Source of the DNA: Acidobacteriota bacterium
GTDB taxonomy: Bacteria > Acidobacteriota > Terriglobia > Terriglobales > Acidobacteriaceae
Assembly (NCBI GenBank): GCA_013289875.1
Contig: JABCZC010000011.1
Span: 1-64,000, forward strand
Direction of reading: 5' to 3'
Length of the DNA: 64,000 nucleotides
Positions 44,814 to 53,523 of this stretch are shown here, in pieces; positions within the stretch are counted from its first letter, which is position 1; each line of letters starts with the position of its first letter. The notes beneath the pieces are model-generated. The model saw nothing but the letters and a program-made list of their open reading frames with translations. It had not been told where the DNA came from and made no database searches. The position numbers and the translations under genes were made by a program.

Positions 44814-45845
44814 ATGGCAAAGAGGTATTTTCTCAGCTCCTGGCTATCAATCGGCCTCTTGGGTACCGGAGCCTGGACCGCCGCCCAGGATGATCCGGCG
44901 CAGATTCGGGTGAACGTCAATCTGGTGCAGCTCAACGTGGCGGTAACCGACGCGAAGGGAAACTACGTTACCGGCCTTCGTCCTCAGGATTTCATCGTTA
45001 CCGAAGATCGGATTCCGGAGAAGGTCGCGACCTTTGAGGAAGGGATTGAACCCGCTCGCGATCTGGCGGACGCCAATCCGCCAGTGGGTGAAATCGCGGC
45101 GGAGAATACCGGCCAGGCTGGGGGCCAGGCGCCCGCCGATCCGCCGCTCCAGCCATCAGTGTCCCGGTACTCCGATGCAAGCGTCTTTATCCTTTTCGAC
45201 ACCAGCAACTACATGTACCGGGGATTTGTCTTCGCCCAGGATGCCATCGCCGGTTTCGTGCGTTCCTTGCAAACCGCGAGCAAGGTAGCGTTTTATTCCT
45301 ACAGCCGCGATCTATCGCGCGTCGCGCCGCTGACCACCGATCGAACTCAGGTTCTGCAAGGTGTGCGCAGTACTGTCGCCGGAGACGATGCCGCACTCTA
45401 CAATTGCCTCCTGATGACGGTCAAAGATGCCGCACGGATTACGGGACGAAAAGTTATCGTGGTCTTCTCGAACGGACCCGACAATGCCAGCCTTGTCCCG
45501 CCCGAAGACGTTGCTGAATTGGCCCAGTCCACCGGAACGATCATTTACATGGTTAGTACTCAAGAAGCGCAGTTGGAACCGATCTCCACCGCGGTGTTTG
45601 AGCGAATGAGCAAGGCTACGGGCGGTAAAGCCTATTTCGCAAAAAGCTGGAGAGACGAAACGAAAGCCTTCGCCTCGATCCGAGATGACTTGGCGCATCT
45701 TTACTCCCTCAGTTACTATCCGCAGCCAAACTCTAACCGCGGCTGGCGCACGATTACAGTGAGGCTGGTAGGAAAGGATCTGCAGAAGTACCATTTGCGA
45801 ACCCGGGATGGATATCGTCTGCAGCAGACAAAAGCGTCCGAGTAG
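44814..45845 (+). CDS. Exported VWFA-domain protein (acidobacterial VWFA-related)
   Basis: 343 residues from the ATG at 44814, which has AGGAGG upstream (a GTG at 44784 is in frame). A signal peptide ends near TAAQ. The opening domain IRVNVNLVQLNVAVTDAKGN-type segment with GLRPQDFIVTEDRIPEKV (about 30-80) is typical of the acidobacterial VWFA family. The VWA domain itself (about 118-310) begins SVFILFDTSNYM; the MIDAS motif DxSxS is DTSNY here, so the second Ser is missing and metal binding may be altered. Such proteins mediate protein contacts in the periplasm. It follows the 1027-residue protein. Confidence 0.88.
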   Translation: MAKRYFLSSWLSIGLLGTGAWTAAQDDPAQIRVNVNLVQLNVAVTDAKGNYVTGLRPQDFIVTEDRIPEKVATFEEGIEPARDLADANPPVGEIAAENTGQAGGQAPADPPLQPSVSRYSDASVFILFDTSNYMYRGFVFAQDAIAGFVRSLQTASKVAFYSYSRDLSRVAPLTTDRTQVLQGVRSTVAGDDAALYNCLLMTVKDAARITGRKVIVVFSNGPDNASLVPPEDVAELAQSTGTIIYMVSTQEAQLEPISTAVFERMSKATGGKAYFAKSWRDETKAFASIRDDLAHLYSLSYYPQPNSNRGWRTITVRLVGKDLQKYHLRTRDGYRLQQTKASE

Positions 45846-46014
45846 ACACTGCGGCGTCAGCCGAACAACCTCAGAGCCCAGGAAACTCGAGATCATCTTA
45901 TGAAGAGCTTATTCGGGGCTGCCTGCGTCACAATTCCCTAAGATGAGCAACTTCCTTTTCTCCCAGCTGGAACCGAGTCTACAGACTCTGAAGCGGTTTT
46001 CGATTTTGAAAACG

Positions 46015-46061
46015 AAGGCGCAGAGTAGCCCGCGACGAACTTAAGTTGCACTCTGCGCCTT
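46015..46061. terminator. Shared terminator between the VWFA gene and the rplI operon
   Basis: AAGGCGCAGAGT (46015-46026) and ACTCTGCGCCTT (46050-46061) pair perfectly over 12 bp around a 23-base loop, which itself holds the palindrome AACTTAAGTT. On the minus strand it is followed by CGTTTTC, so it probably ends the rpsF-rpsR-rplI transcript and may serve both strands. Confidence 0.7.
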
Positions 46062-46087
46062 GATGTTTGACGGCGGTGAGCCGCAGG

Positions 46088-46546
46088 TTACTCTGGGGAG
46101 GCTGAGTCGCCGTTGACCGTGACCGCGACGTGCGCCGTCACCTCGCGGTGCAGCCTGACCGGGATGTGGAACTCGCCGAGCTGCTTGAGCGGCTCTTCGA
46201 GATGCACCTTGCGGCGGTCGATGTGGAAGCCCTTCTCTTCGAGTTGGCGTGCGATATCGGCCGAGGTAACCGAGCCGAAAAGGTGGTCGTGCTCACCCAC
46301 CTTGCGCACGAAGACCAGAGAGACGGCGTTGAGCTGAATCACGAGGGCTTCGGCTTCCGTCTTTTCCTTCGCAGAGCGGCGGACTGCGGATGCCTTCATC
46401 TGCTCAATGACCGCCTTATTGGCGGCGTTTGCTTCCATGGCGAGCTTTTTGGGCAGCAGGTAGTTACGGCCGTAGCCCTCCGCCACCTTCACCACGTCGC
46501 CGCGATGGCCGAGGTTATTGACATCTTCTTTCAGAATGACTTCCAT
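46088..46546 (-). CDS. rplI: 50S ribosomal protein bL9
   Basis: 152 residues from the ATG of MEVILKEDV. The N-terminal RNA-binding domain is typical (ILKEDVNNLGHRGDVVKVAEGYGRN split at residue 20), followed by the long connecting helix and the C-terminal domain (HDHLFGSVTSADIARQL, FHIPVRLHREVTAHV). It binds domain V of 23S rRNA. It is the last gene of the rpsF-rpsR-rplI cluster, with a hairpin behind it. Confidence 0.97.
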   Translation of the reverse strand: MEVILKEDVNNLGHRGDVVKVAEGYGRNYLLPKKLAMEANAANKAVIEQMKASAVRRSAKEKTEAEALVIQLNAVSLVFVRKVGEHDHLFGSVTSADIARQLEEKGFHIDRRKVHLEEPLKQLGEFHIPVRLHREVTAHVAVTVNGDSASPE

Positions 46547-46649
46547 GCGAATCTCCAATTCAGGGCGCGGAGCATGGAGCTCAGCGCAAAGTTGCTAATA
46601 GCCTTCCCGAGCAACAACACCTTCGCCGGCTGCCGATAGCAGCCAATCG

Positions 46650-46979
46650 TTAGAAGCGCGCCGCGAACGGGAGCAAGGCGATGTTGCGGGCCTGCTTAAT
46701 GGCGCGAGTGAGCCGGCGCTGGTGCGTCGTGCACACACCAGTGAGGCGGCGGGGCACGATTTTACCGCGCTCGGCCACGAAGCCCTGCAGCAGGCGCACG
46801 TCACGGTATGGGATGGCGTCGATCTTCTCGGTGCAGAACTTACAGACCTTTTTGCGCCGGAAAAATTTGCGGCCGCCCGGACCACCGGGACCTCCAGTAC
46901 GGGGAGCGCCGGAGCGTGGCCCAGATGATGTTGGCGCTCCACCTTCGGGAGCGCGATGGGGTGTTGTTTCGTCAGCCAT
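46650..46979 (-). CDS. rpsR: 30S ribosomal protein bS18
   Basis: 109 residues, longer than the usual 75-90 because of a disordered Gly/Pro/Arg-rich N-terminal extension (about 1-36). The conserved core begins [13 protein letters not shown] and includes [36 protein letters not shown] and the ALLPF end. It binds 16S rRNA next to bS6. Located between rpsF and rplI with no ssb gene in the cluster. Confidence 0.97.
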   Translation of the reverse strand: MADETTPHRAPEGGAPTSSGPRSGAPRTGGPGGPGGRKFFRRKKVCKFCTEKIDAIPYRDVRLLQGFVAERGKIVPRRLTGVCTTHQRRLTRAIKQARNIALLPFAARF

Positions 46980-47112
46980 GGTGTTTCCTATCCTTCATAT
47001 TCGAACGATTTTCTTTAACTCTTCAAAAACGAATTTGTCTCATTCTTCAAGCCAGCGCGATTCGGGATCAGCCTGTCGCAGAGGCCTTCTTGAATTTCCC
47101 TGCAACCGAATC

Positions 47113-47565
47113 CTAGGCGTTGGCCGGAGCTGTTTCGATTGATTCGGCGATCTCGACCGGAGCTTCGACCGCGTTGGCAGCCTCAACTGGAGCAGCAACC
47201 GGAACCGCAGTCGGCTGCGCACTCAGCTTCTTGCGCGTGGCGCGGATGGCCTTGATCTTGTCGATGCGCTTCTGCTCTTCGTCCATGCGCACGGTGATGA
47301 ACTTGATTACCGGCTCTGAGACGCGGAGACGGCGCTCGAGTTCGTGCACCAGCTTGCCGTCAGCATCGATGGTGAGCAGCACGTAGTTGCCGTCGTTGAA
47401 CTTGCGCACTGTGTATGCGAGCTTGCGGCGGCCAAGCTTCTCAGTGGAGCGGAGCGTGCCGCCGCCATGAGTGATCGTCTGCTCAAAGCCGGCGATCAGC
47501 TTGTCCAAGTCTGCGTCCTCGATGTCAGGACGAACGATAAACATTACTTCATAGAAACGATCCAT
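47113..47565 (-). CDS. rpsF: 30S ribosomal protein bS6
   Basis: 150 residues from the ATG of MDRFYEVMFIVRPD; the upstream extension of the frame is unlikely. The core (about 1-100) has IVRPDIEDADLDKLIAGFE, GRRKLAYTVRKFNDGNYVLL and FITVRMDEEQKR. A disordered Ala/Pro/Glu/Val-rich tail (about 110-150) is unusual for the family. bS6 binds bS18 on the 16S rRNA platform. First gene of the rpsF-rpsR-rplI cluster, 87 bases after pth. Confidence 0.97.
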   Translation of the reverse strand: MDRFYEVMFIVRPDIEDADLDKLIAGFEQTITHGGGTLRSTEKLGRRKLAYTVRKFNDGNYVLLTIDADGKLVHELERRLRVSEPVIKFITVRMDEEQKRIDKIKAIRATRKKLSAQPTAVPVAAPVEAANAVEAPVEIAESIETAPANA

Positions 47566-47652
47566 GCTCTGCTTCTCTTTTCTTTGGGCACAGCGGCGAT
47601 TTGTCACCGTGACCAAAACTAATTTTTCTGCGGCTCCACTTCCGCCGATTAC

Positions 47653-48297
47653 TTACTCCGCCGGACCGTTTTCCCGACGGTTGAACTCATTCATCGCGGC
47701 GCTGATTCCCTTGGCCACGACCACCTCTACTGCTCGCGCCACACGGTCGAGAATCTCGTCGAGCGTGGCTAAATCCGTTTTCCGCAGCGGAGTCAGCAAG
47801 TAATCCTTGCCGCGACGGAATGCGTCTTCAGGTCCCGCATCGGGTCCGATCCCGATCCGGATGCGCGCCCAATCGTCCGAGCGCAAGGCTCCGGAAATGG
47901 ATCGCGCTCCGTTGTGCCCTGCGGCGCTGCCGCGTTCTCTCACGCGAAGAACGCCCAAGGGTAAATCCAATTCGTCGTACAAAACCAGCAAGTCGCGAGC
48001 CGGATCGATCTGAAACTCAGCGACCAATGCCGAGACGGAAAGACCGCTGAGGTTCATGAAGGTCTCGGGTTTAGCCAGGATCACTTCACGTCCGGCGATT
48101 TGAATCTTTGCCGTCAGTGCGCGACAACGGCGATTCGCCACGGCCACGCGGTTCTGATCGGCGATGCGGTCGACTGCAAGAAACCCGGCGTTGTGCGGTG
48201 TGAACTGGTACTCGATGCCCGGATTGCCGAGCCCAACCACCAGAAACACGCCGCGAGACGGCAACTCACGATTCTCGCCATCTGTTGCAGTCGCCAA
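47653..48297 (-). CDS. pth: Peptidyl-tRNA hydrolase
   Basis: 214 residues. It frees stalled peptides from tRNA. Conserved motifs: LVVGLGNPGIEY near 20, the catalytic His in PHNAGF (35), FMNLSG near 80, LVLYDELDLPLG near 105 and GHNGARSI near 128. There is a short 14-residue N-terminal extension. Its start is 3 bases from the rplY stop codon, so the two genes are one operon. Confidence 0.96.
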   Translation of the reverse strand: MATATDGENRELPSRGVFLVVGLGNPGIEYQFTPHNAGFLAVDRIADQNRVAVANRRCRALTAKIQIAGREVILAKPETFMNLSGLSVSALVAEFQIDPARDLLVLYDELDLPLGVLRVRERGSAAGHNGARSISGALRSDDWARIRIGIGPDAGPEDAFRRGKDYLLTPLRKTDLATLDEILDRVARAVEVVVAKGISAAMNEFNRRENGPAE

Positions 48298-48300
48298 AGC

Positions 48301-48990
48301 TTATTTCTTAGCGCCCTTCTCGGCAGACGCCGCGTCTGTAGTCTCTGTCTTACCCTTCTTGACAACCTCCGGCTCGGCAGGCGCGGCTGCCCCCACAGCC
48401 TCGACTACAGGCTCGACCTCTTCCTTGATGGCAACCACGTGTGCGACCGTCGTGTCTTCGTCGGTCAGGAACTTGAGCTTGTCGGAATGCGGCAAGTCGG
48501 ACACGCGCAGCACATCGCCAATCGACATCTGCGTCACATCGAGATCGATGTGACTGGGAATATCGCCGGGCAGGCACTCGATCTCCACTTCGCGCAGCAC
48601 CTGATCCAGAATACCGCCCTGCGTCTTCACGCCAATCGGCGCGCCAACGAGTTGGATCGGAACCTCGACACGCATAGCCTTGTCGAGAGCAATGCGCTTC
48701 AGGTCGATGTGCATCAACGTGCCCTTGATTGGCTCATACTGCCAGTCGACGATCATGGCCTTGGTTTTTGCTGTCGAGCCGTTGATCTCTAGATCGAAAA
48801 TCGAGTTGTGGCCGGTATCCGAGTGCAGAATCTTCTGGATCTGCTTGGGATCGACCTCGATCGCGATGGCGGGCTCCGCGGCGCCATAAACTACAGCTGG
48901 AATCTTGCCCTTCACACGCACGCGGCGGGCGGCATTCTTGCTGAACTTGCCCTCGCGGGGCGTGGCAGCGACGACTTCCTGGCTAATCAT
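48301..48990 (-). CDS. rplY: 50S ribosomal protein bL25, CTC (general stress) type
   Basis: 229 residues, the long two-domain CTC form. The N-terminal 5S-rRNA-binding domain runs to about residue 95 (KNAARRVRVKGKIPAVVYG, DLEINGSTAKTKAMIVDWQY). The TL5 domain follows (VPIQLVGAPIGVKTQGGIL, DIPSHIDLDVTQMSIGDVL), and the end is an Ala/Glu/Lys-rich disordered tail. It is followed after 3 bases by pth, a common bacterial pairing. Confidence 0.96.
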   Translation of the reverse strand: MISQEVVAATPREGKFSKNAARRVRVKGKIPAVVYGAAEPAIAIEVDPKQIQKILHSDTGHNSIFDLEINGSTAKTKAMIVDWQYEPIKGTLMHIDLKRIALDKAMRVEVPIQLVGAPIGVKTQGGILDQVLREVEIECLPGDIPSHIDLDVTQMSIGDVLRVSDLPHSDKLKFLTDEDTTVAHVVAIKEEVEPVVEAVGAAAPAEPEVVKKGKTETTDAASAEKGAKK

Positions 48991-49177
48991 TTTCCTCTTC
49001 CTTCGGGCACGGTGAAGCAGGCATTAGGGAACAGGGATTAGGGATTCGTCCTGACACAAGCCCCATCCGCCATTCACTTGATTCCTGTTCCTGACCGCTC
49101 CCTTTTCTTGAACCCTTCGGTTCGGTTTATTCCGTTGGCTTAAGCCACGGCTCAAAATTAATTCCTAATCCCTGCAT

Positions 49178-50266
49178 TTAATTGAATAACGAGCTCACGC
49201 TCGTCTCCATGTGGATGCTCTCGATGGTCGCGGCCAGTAACCCCGCCACCGACCGCACTTTGATCTTTACCACCTTCTGCGCTGCTTCGCACAGTGGGAT
49301 GGAGTCGGTCACGACCAGTTCTTCGAGCCTGGAGTTGGCGATCCGCTCGACAGCCGGTCCGGAGAGTACCGGATGCGAAGCACATGCGTACACCTTGGTT
49401 GCGCCCTGTCCCAGAAGCGCATCCACCGTTTTCACTAGCGTGCCGGCGGTATCGACGATATCGTCGATGATGAGGCATGTGCGGCCCTGCACATCGCCGA
49501 TCACGTTCATCACTTCCGTCACGTTCAGGTCCGTACGGCGCTTGTCCACAATTGCCAATGGAGCCCCCATCTTGGTCGCGAAAAAGCGCGCGCGTTCCAC
49601 GCCTCCTGCATCCGGCGAAACCACGACCAGGTTCGGCAGATTCAACTCCCGGAAGTAGCTCACCATCACCGGGCTGGCGAACATGTGATCCACCGGGATA
49701 TTAAAGAATCCCTGAATTTGGGCCGCGTGAAGATCCATAAACAGGGCGCGGTTCGCCCCGGCCGTAGTCAACAGATCGGCAATCAACTTCGATGAAATTG
49801 CCACGCGCGGCCGATCCTTGCGGTCCTGCCGGGCATAGCCGTAATACGGAACAACAACGGTAATGCGACCGGCCGATGCGCGCTTGAGCGCGTCAATCAT
49901 AATCAGCAGTTCGACCAAGTGCTGGTCCACCGGATTGCAGGTGGGTTGCACCACGAAGACATCTGCTCCGCGGACATTTTCGAGCAGTTGAAAGTAAACT
50001 TCGCCGTCGGCAAAGCGCTGCATTTTTGTCTCGCCGAGTGCGATGCCGATGTGTTTGCAGATCTCCTGCGACAACACGCGATTGGCCGAACCGGAAAATA
50101 TCTTGAAGCGCTTATCGTCACTGTGCGAGCGAGCCCGCTTCTTTTCCCCCTGCGTCCTCGTGTCTGCTGTCGCCTTGGTATCTGCATGAACCTGAGGCCG
50201 TGATCCGCTAGTTCCATGATCAGTATTTGCCGCGAGCCCGATTGCCTCCGTGGTCACTGCTTCCAT
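49178..50266 (-). CDS. prs: Ribose-phosphate pyrophosphokinase
   Basis: It makes phosphoribosyl pyrophosphate for nucleotide, histidine and tryptophan synthesis. The core starts KRFKIFSGSANRVLSQEIC and has the usual landmarks MQRFADGEVYFQL, DALKRASAGRITVVVPYYGYARQDRK divided by helices, and the PRPP-binding loop CLIIDDIVDTAGTL. The start is uncertain. ATG at 50266 (used here, 362 residues) and GTG at 50323 (381) both give a polar, low-complexity N-terminal extension of about 50-70 residues that typical 310-320-residue enzymes lack. It sits upstream of rplY on the same strand, with 187 bases between. Confidence 0.93.
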   Translation of the reverse strand: MEAVTTEAIGLAANTDHGTSGSRPQVHADTKATADTRTQGEKKRARSHSDDKRFKIFSGSANRVLSQEICKHIGIALGETKMQRFADGEVYFQLLENVRGADVFVVQPTCNPVDQHLVELLIMIDALKRASAGRITVVVPYYGYARQDRKDRPRVAISSKLIADLLTTAGANRALFMDLHAAQIQGFFNIPVDHMFASPVMVSYFRELNLPNLVVVSPDAGGVERARFFATKMGAPLAIVDKRRTDLNVTEVMNVIGDVQGRTCLIIDDIVDTAGTLVKTVDALLGQGATKVYACASHPVLSGPAVERIANSRLEELVVTDSIPLCEAAQKVVKIKVRSVAGLLAATIESIHMETSVSSLFN

Positions 50267-50395
50267 CACCGTTTCGTTCTTCACAAGATTCTCCCAAGCT
50301 GGTTGGCTGTGGTTGTCCTGCACAAGTGTCGTCTGGCATTCGTGCTGCCAGGGCTTCGGTTCGCCGAAGAAGTTAACTCCGACGATGCAACATTA

Positions 50396-50469
50396 TGGCT
50401 GGGCGACTAGGATTCGAACCTAGACAAAGTGCTCCAAAGGCACTTGACCTACCGTTAGTCGATCGCCCA
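50396..50469 (-). tRNA. tRNA-Gln (anticodon TTG)
   Basis: On the minus strand, acceptor TGGGCGA pairs with TCGCCCA, discriminator G and encoded CCA follow (CCA complement TGG at 50396-50398). The anticodon loop CTTTGGA holds TTG, and the T-loop is GGTTCGAATCC. It lies between ispE and prs on the same strand. Confidence 0.95.
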
Positions 50470-50486
50470 GTGATACCGCCTGTGGA

Positions 50487-51578
50487 CTACTTTGGAGCGG
50501 TTGAATCCTTCGCTTCCATCAACATCGTGCGCCAATAAAGGCCGCGCGGCAAGGTTTCCGTCTGCAGTGATCGGGTCCCAAGCTGAGTGAGTCGCCTTAC
50601 CGCTGCCGCCGCGGCTTCCGGGGTCCGGTAAAGGCCGAAAAGCGCCGACCCGGAGCCAGAAAGCCCCGCACAGAGAGCCGCATGCCCCGGATGACTGAGG
50701 GCCGCAAGTTCACGCTTGACTTCACCGAGGGAGGGATTCTGAGGGAAGACAACTTCTTCGAAGTCGTTTTCAATCCCGGTTCGGACAAGCGCGAGAAGCG
50801 AATCGTTCACCCCAGCGAGCAATTTCGCAGGAGCTCCCGAATTCTCGGCCAGATCTTCTAAGAAGACACCGGAGGAGTGCGGTTCGCACAATGCAGATGC
50901 GAGAACCCGACTCAACCTTTTAAGTCTATCGGATGGTTGTCGCAGGGTCAATGCCGGATTCAGCGAGAGCTTGGGAATAGGACCAGAAGGCTCAATGTGC
51001 CGCGCATCCCAGTCCCGAAAAGCTTGTGGCGTCGAGATGCCGACATCCGGCAGCGCAAGAACACACGGGGTGGGGGGCAGGTCAGGCAGCGGATAGACTT
51101 CCTCTCCGCGGCCGATGCCCAGAACCGCTCCGCCAATAAGGAAGAGCGGGACATCGGAGCCGACTTCGGCGGCGATACGAAGCTTTTCAGGTCCGGGCAG
51201 AGGAGCGATATCGTGCCCGCCAAGTTCCCGTTCGAGTCCAATGAGGGCCGCAACCGCATTTGCGGAGCCAGCCGCAAGTCCGCCTTGTACCGGAAGCCGT
51301 TTGTCTATGTAGATATGAACGTCAGCGGTGATTTTCAGAGCATTCAGGACGAGATTCACAGACTTGAAGGCGGTATTCCGTTCGTCGGTGGGTACGCGAG
51401 CGTCATTGCTGGTGATCGTGATAGAGGCTTTCTCAGCGGGGCGTGCCTCGACCATAACCAGATCGTGCGCCGCAAGTGTCTGGTAGAGGGTGGTGAGAGC
51501 GTGGAATCCGTCCGGTCGAGTGGGGCCGATGGCAAGGCCGAGGTTGATCTTGGAAAACGAGCGAACGGTCGTGGGCAT
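50487..51578 (-). CDS. ispE: 4-diphosphocytidyl-2-C-methyl-D-erythritol kinase
   Basis: 363 residues. It phosphorylates CDP-methylerythritol in the MEP isoprenoid pathway. GHMP-kinase motifs are clear: SKINLGLAIG near 9-18, the ATP loop LPVQGGLAAGSANAVAAL near 94-112, and GLSGSGSALFGLY near 315. The protein is longer than the typical 280-320 residues, mainly in its C-terminal half. Next on the strand is tRNA-Gln, then prs, a common ispE-prs-rplY-pth order. The start is 105 bases from the divergent ggt gene. Confidence 0.95.
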   Translation of the reverse strand: MPTTVRSFSKINLGLAIGPTRPDGFHALTTLYQTLAAHDLVMVEARPAEKASITITSNDARVPTDERNTAFKSVNLVLNALKITADVHIYIDKRLPVQGGLAAGSANAVAALIGLERELGGHDIAPLPGPEKLRIAAEVGSDVPLFLIGGAVLGIGRGEEVYPLPDLPPTPCVLALPDVGISTPQAFRDWDARHIEPSGPIPKLSLNPALTLRQPSDRLKRLSRVLASALCEPHSSGVFLEDLAENSGAPAKLLAGVNDSLLALVRTGIENDFEEVVFPQNPSLGEVKRELAALSHPGHAALCAGLSGSGSALFGLYRTPEAAAAAVRRLTQLGTRSLQTETLPRGLYWRTMLMEAKDSTAPK

Positions 51579-51683
51579 GTCTGCTTCAATTGTAGTCAGG
51601 CCGTCTGGTCTTCATCGGCAAGCAGGGACAACCGTGATACAAATTCCTTGATTCTCTCATTTCAAGCTAGACTACCTCGTACC

Positions 51684-53441
51684 ATGATGCGAACCATTGC
51701 GCTCGCTGCACTTGTCTGCCTCTCCACTCTCCCCGCCGTGCGCGCCCAGGATGCCGCTCCCGACGACGCCAACAACAATGCGGTCGCAATAGCCCATGAG
51801 CAGCCAGTCCGTACAAAACACGCGATGGTGGTTAGTGTTCATCATCTGGCGTCCGACGCGGGAGTAGGGATTCTGAAAGATGGCGGCAATGCGGTGGACG
51901 CCGCCGTGGCTACCGGATTTGCGCTGGCCGTTGTGTACCCGGTTGCGGGTAACCTGGGTGGCGGCGGCTTCATGCTCATCCACCTCGGCACCGGCAAGTC
52001 GATGTTTATCGACTACCGCGAGCGCGCGCCTTTGGCCGCGACCGCCAACATGTATCTGGACGCAAAAGGGAACGTTATTCCGGATGCCAGCATCACCGGA
52101 TACAAGGCGATTGGCGTACCGGGCTCCGTCGCCGGGATGGTCCATGCCGAGAAGAAATACGGCAAGTTGACACTCGGTAAGGTAATGGCCCCGGCGATAC
52201 GGCTCGCCAGCCTGGGCTTTGTATTGACGGAAGAGGAAGCTGCGGAGCTGCACGACGAAACTCTGAGCATGTTTCCCGAGTCGAAGCGGATATTTCAACG
52301 GGACGGCAATTTCTACAAGGCTGGAGAAACCTTCCGGCAGCCCGAGCTGGCGGCAACGCTGAAGACAATCGCGACGGATCCCGATAATTTCTACCACGGC
52401 CACATCGCCAAAGAGCTCGCCGCAGATGTGCAAAAGGGCGGCGGCATCATCACCACCGAAGACCTCGCCCGCTACTCTGTCAAGGAACGCGAGCCGGTGA
52501 CCGGCACCTACAAGGACTACACCATCATCAGCGCGCCGCCGCCGTCTTCCGGCGGCATTGCTCTCATCGAGACGCTGAACATTCTCGAGGGGTACAACCT
52601 GAGCCGGTGGAAGGACCGTACTCCCGACGAGATGCACCTGGTGGTCGAGGCGTACCGCCGCGCCTACATGGATCGCACCGACTACCTGGGCGATCCCGAC
52701 TATGTGAAGATTCCCATCGAGCAGCTCATCGACAAGAAGTACGCTGCCGCGTGGCGCACCAGCATTGTCGCGGAGCAGGCCACGCCGTCAAAAGACCTCA
52801 AGCGCCCTGCGGGATTCATCCCGCCGCCTCCAACCATGAACGACGTGCGCCACGAGTCGACCCAGACCACGCACTACTCGGTCGTCGACGCAGACGGTAA
52901 CGCCGTCGCCGTCACCACTACCCTCAACAACGGATTCGGCTCCGCCGTCACCGCCACCGGCCTGGGCTTTCTCCTCAACGATGAGATGGACGACTTCGCA
53001 TCGAAGCTTGGCGTTCCCAACATGTACGGACTCATCCAAGGTCCCGCCAATACCATCGCTCCTGGCAAGCGCCCGCTCTCCGCCATGACGCCGACTATCG
53101 TGCTCAAGGATGACAAGGTCCGCCTCGTGCTCGGCTCACCCGGCGGCGGCCGCATCATCACCACTGTGGCGAATATCTTTCTCAGCGTTGCCGATGAGGG
53201 CCTGAACATCCAGCAGGCGGTGGACGCCCCGCGTTTTCACCATCAGTATCTGCCGGACATTTTGTTCATGGAGCCAGGTTTCTCCGATGCGACCATCGAG
53301 GGCCTGCGCGCCCTTGGCTACCAGCTTAAGATCGGCGGCCATTGGAGCGACGGAGAGTGTATCGCGGTAGATCCCACAACTGGAGAACTCGAGGGCGGAC
53401 AGGACCATCGTCATCATTTTGGTAAGGCGGCAGGTTATTGA
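51684..53441 (+). CDS. ggt: Gamma-glutamyltranspeptidase
   Basis: 585 residues from the ATG at 51684. The frame stays open upstream through ispE antisense, but only this start gives a signal peptide (IALAALVCLSTLPAVRAQ). The enzyme should self-cleave in the periplasm before the catalytic Thr at about residue 395 (TTHYSVVDADGNAVAVT). Other landmarks: GVGILKDGGNAVDAAVAT near 55-72, FIDYRERAP, APPPSSGGIAL and LGSPGGGRIITTV near 480. It transfers or hydrolyses the gamma-glutamyl group of glutathione and similar peptides. It lies 82 bases upstream of a TIM-barrel gene. Confidence 0.95.
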   Translation: MMRTIALAALVCLSTLPAVRAQDAAPDDANNNAVAIAHEQPVRTKHAMVVSVHHLASDAGVGILKDGGNAVDAAVATGFALAVVYPVAGNLGGGGFMLIHLGTGKSMFIDYRERAPLAATANMYLDAKGNVIPDASITGYKAIGVPGSVAGMVHAEKKYGKLTLGKVMAPAIRLASLGFVLTEEEAAELHDETLSMFPESKRIFQRDGNFYKAGETFRQPELAATLKTIATDPDNFYHGHIAKELAADVQKGGGIITTEDLARYSVKEREPVTGTYKDYTIISAPPPSSGGIALIETLNILEGYNLSRWKDRTPDEMHLVVEAYRRAYMDRTDYLGDPDYVKIPIEQLIDKKYAAAWRTSIVAEQATPSKDLKRPAGFIPPPPTMNDVRHESTQTTHYSVVDADGNAVAVTTTLNNGFGSAVTATGLGFLLNDEMDDFASKLGVPNMYGLIQGPANTIAPGKRPLSAMTPTIVLKDDKVRLVLGSPGGGRIITTVANIFLSVADEGLNIQQAVDAPRFHHQYLPDILFMEPGFSDATIEGLRALGYQLKIGGHWSDGECIAVDPTTGELEGGQDHRHHFGKAAGY

Positions 53442-53523
53442 ATCCCCGCGCTTGTCACGAAGGGCATCCTCGTCAGCGGTAATGAGAAGATAAAGACGGA
53501 GGAGTTTCCCCAGGTCTCATTTC

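Noticed and set aside
50877-51683. Upstream extension of the ggt reading frame by 269 codons
   Set aside because: This part is antisense to ispE; the signal peptide at 51684 marks the true start.
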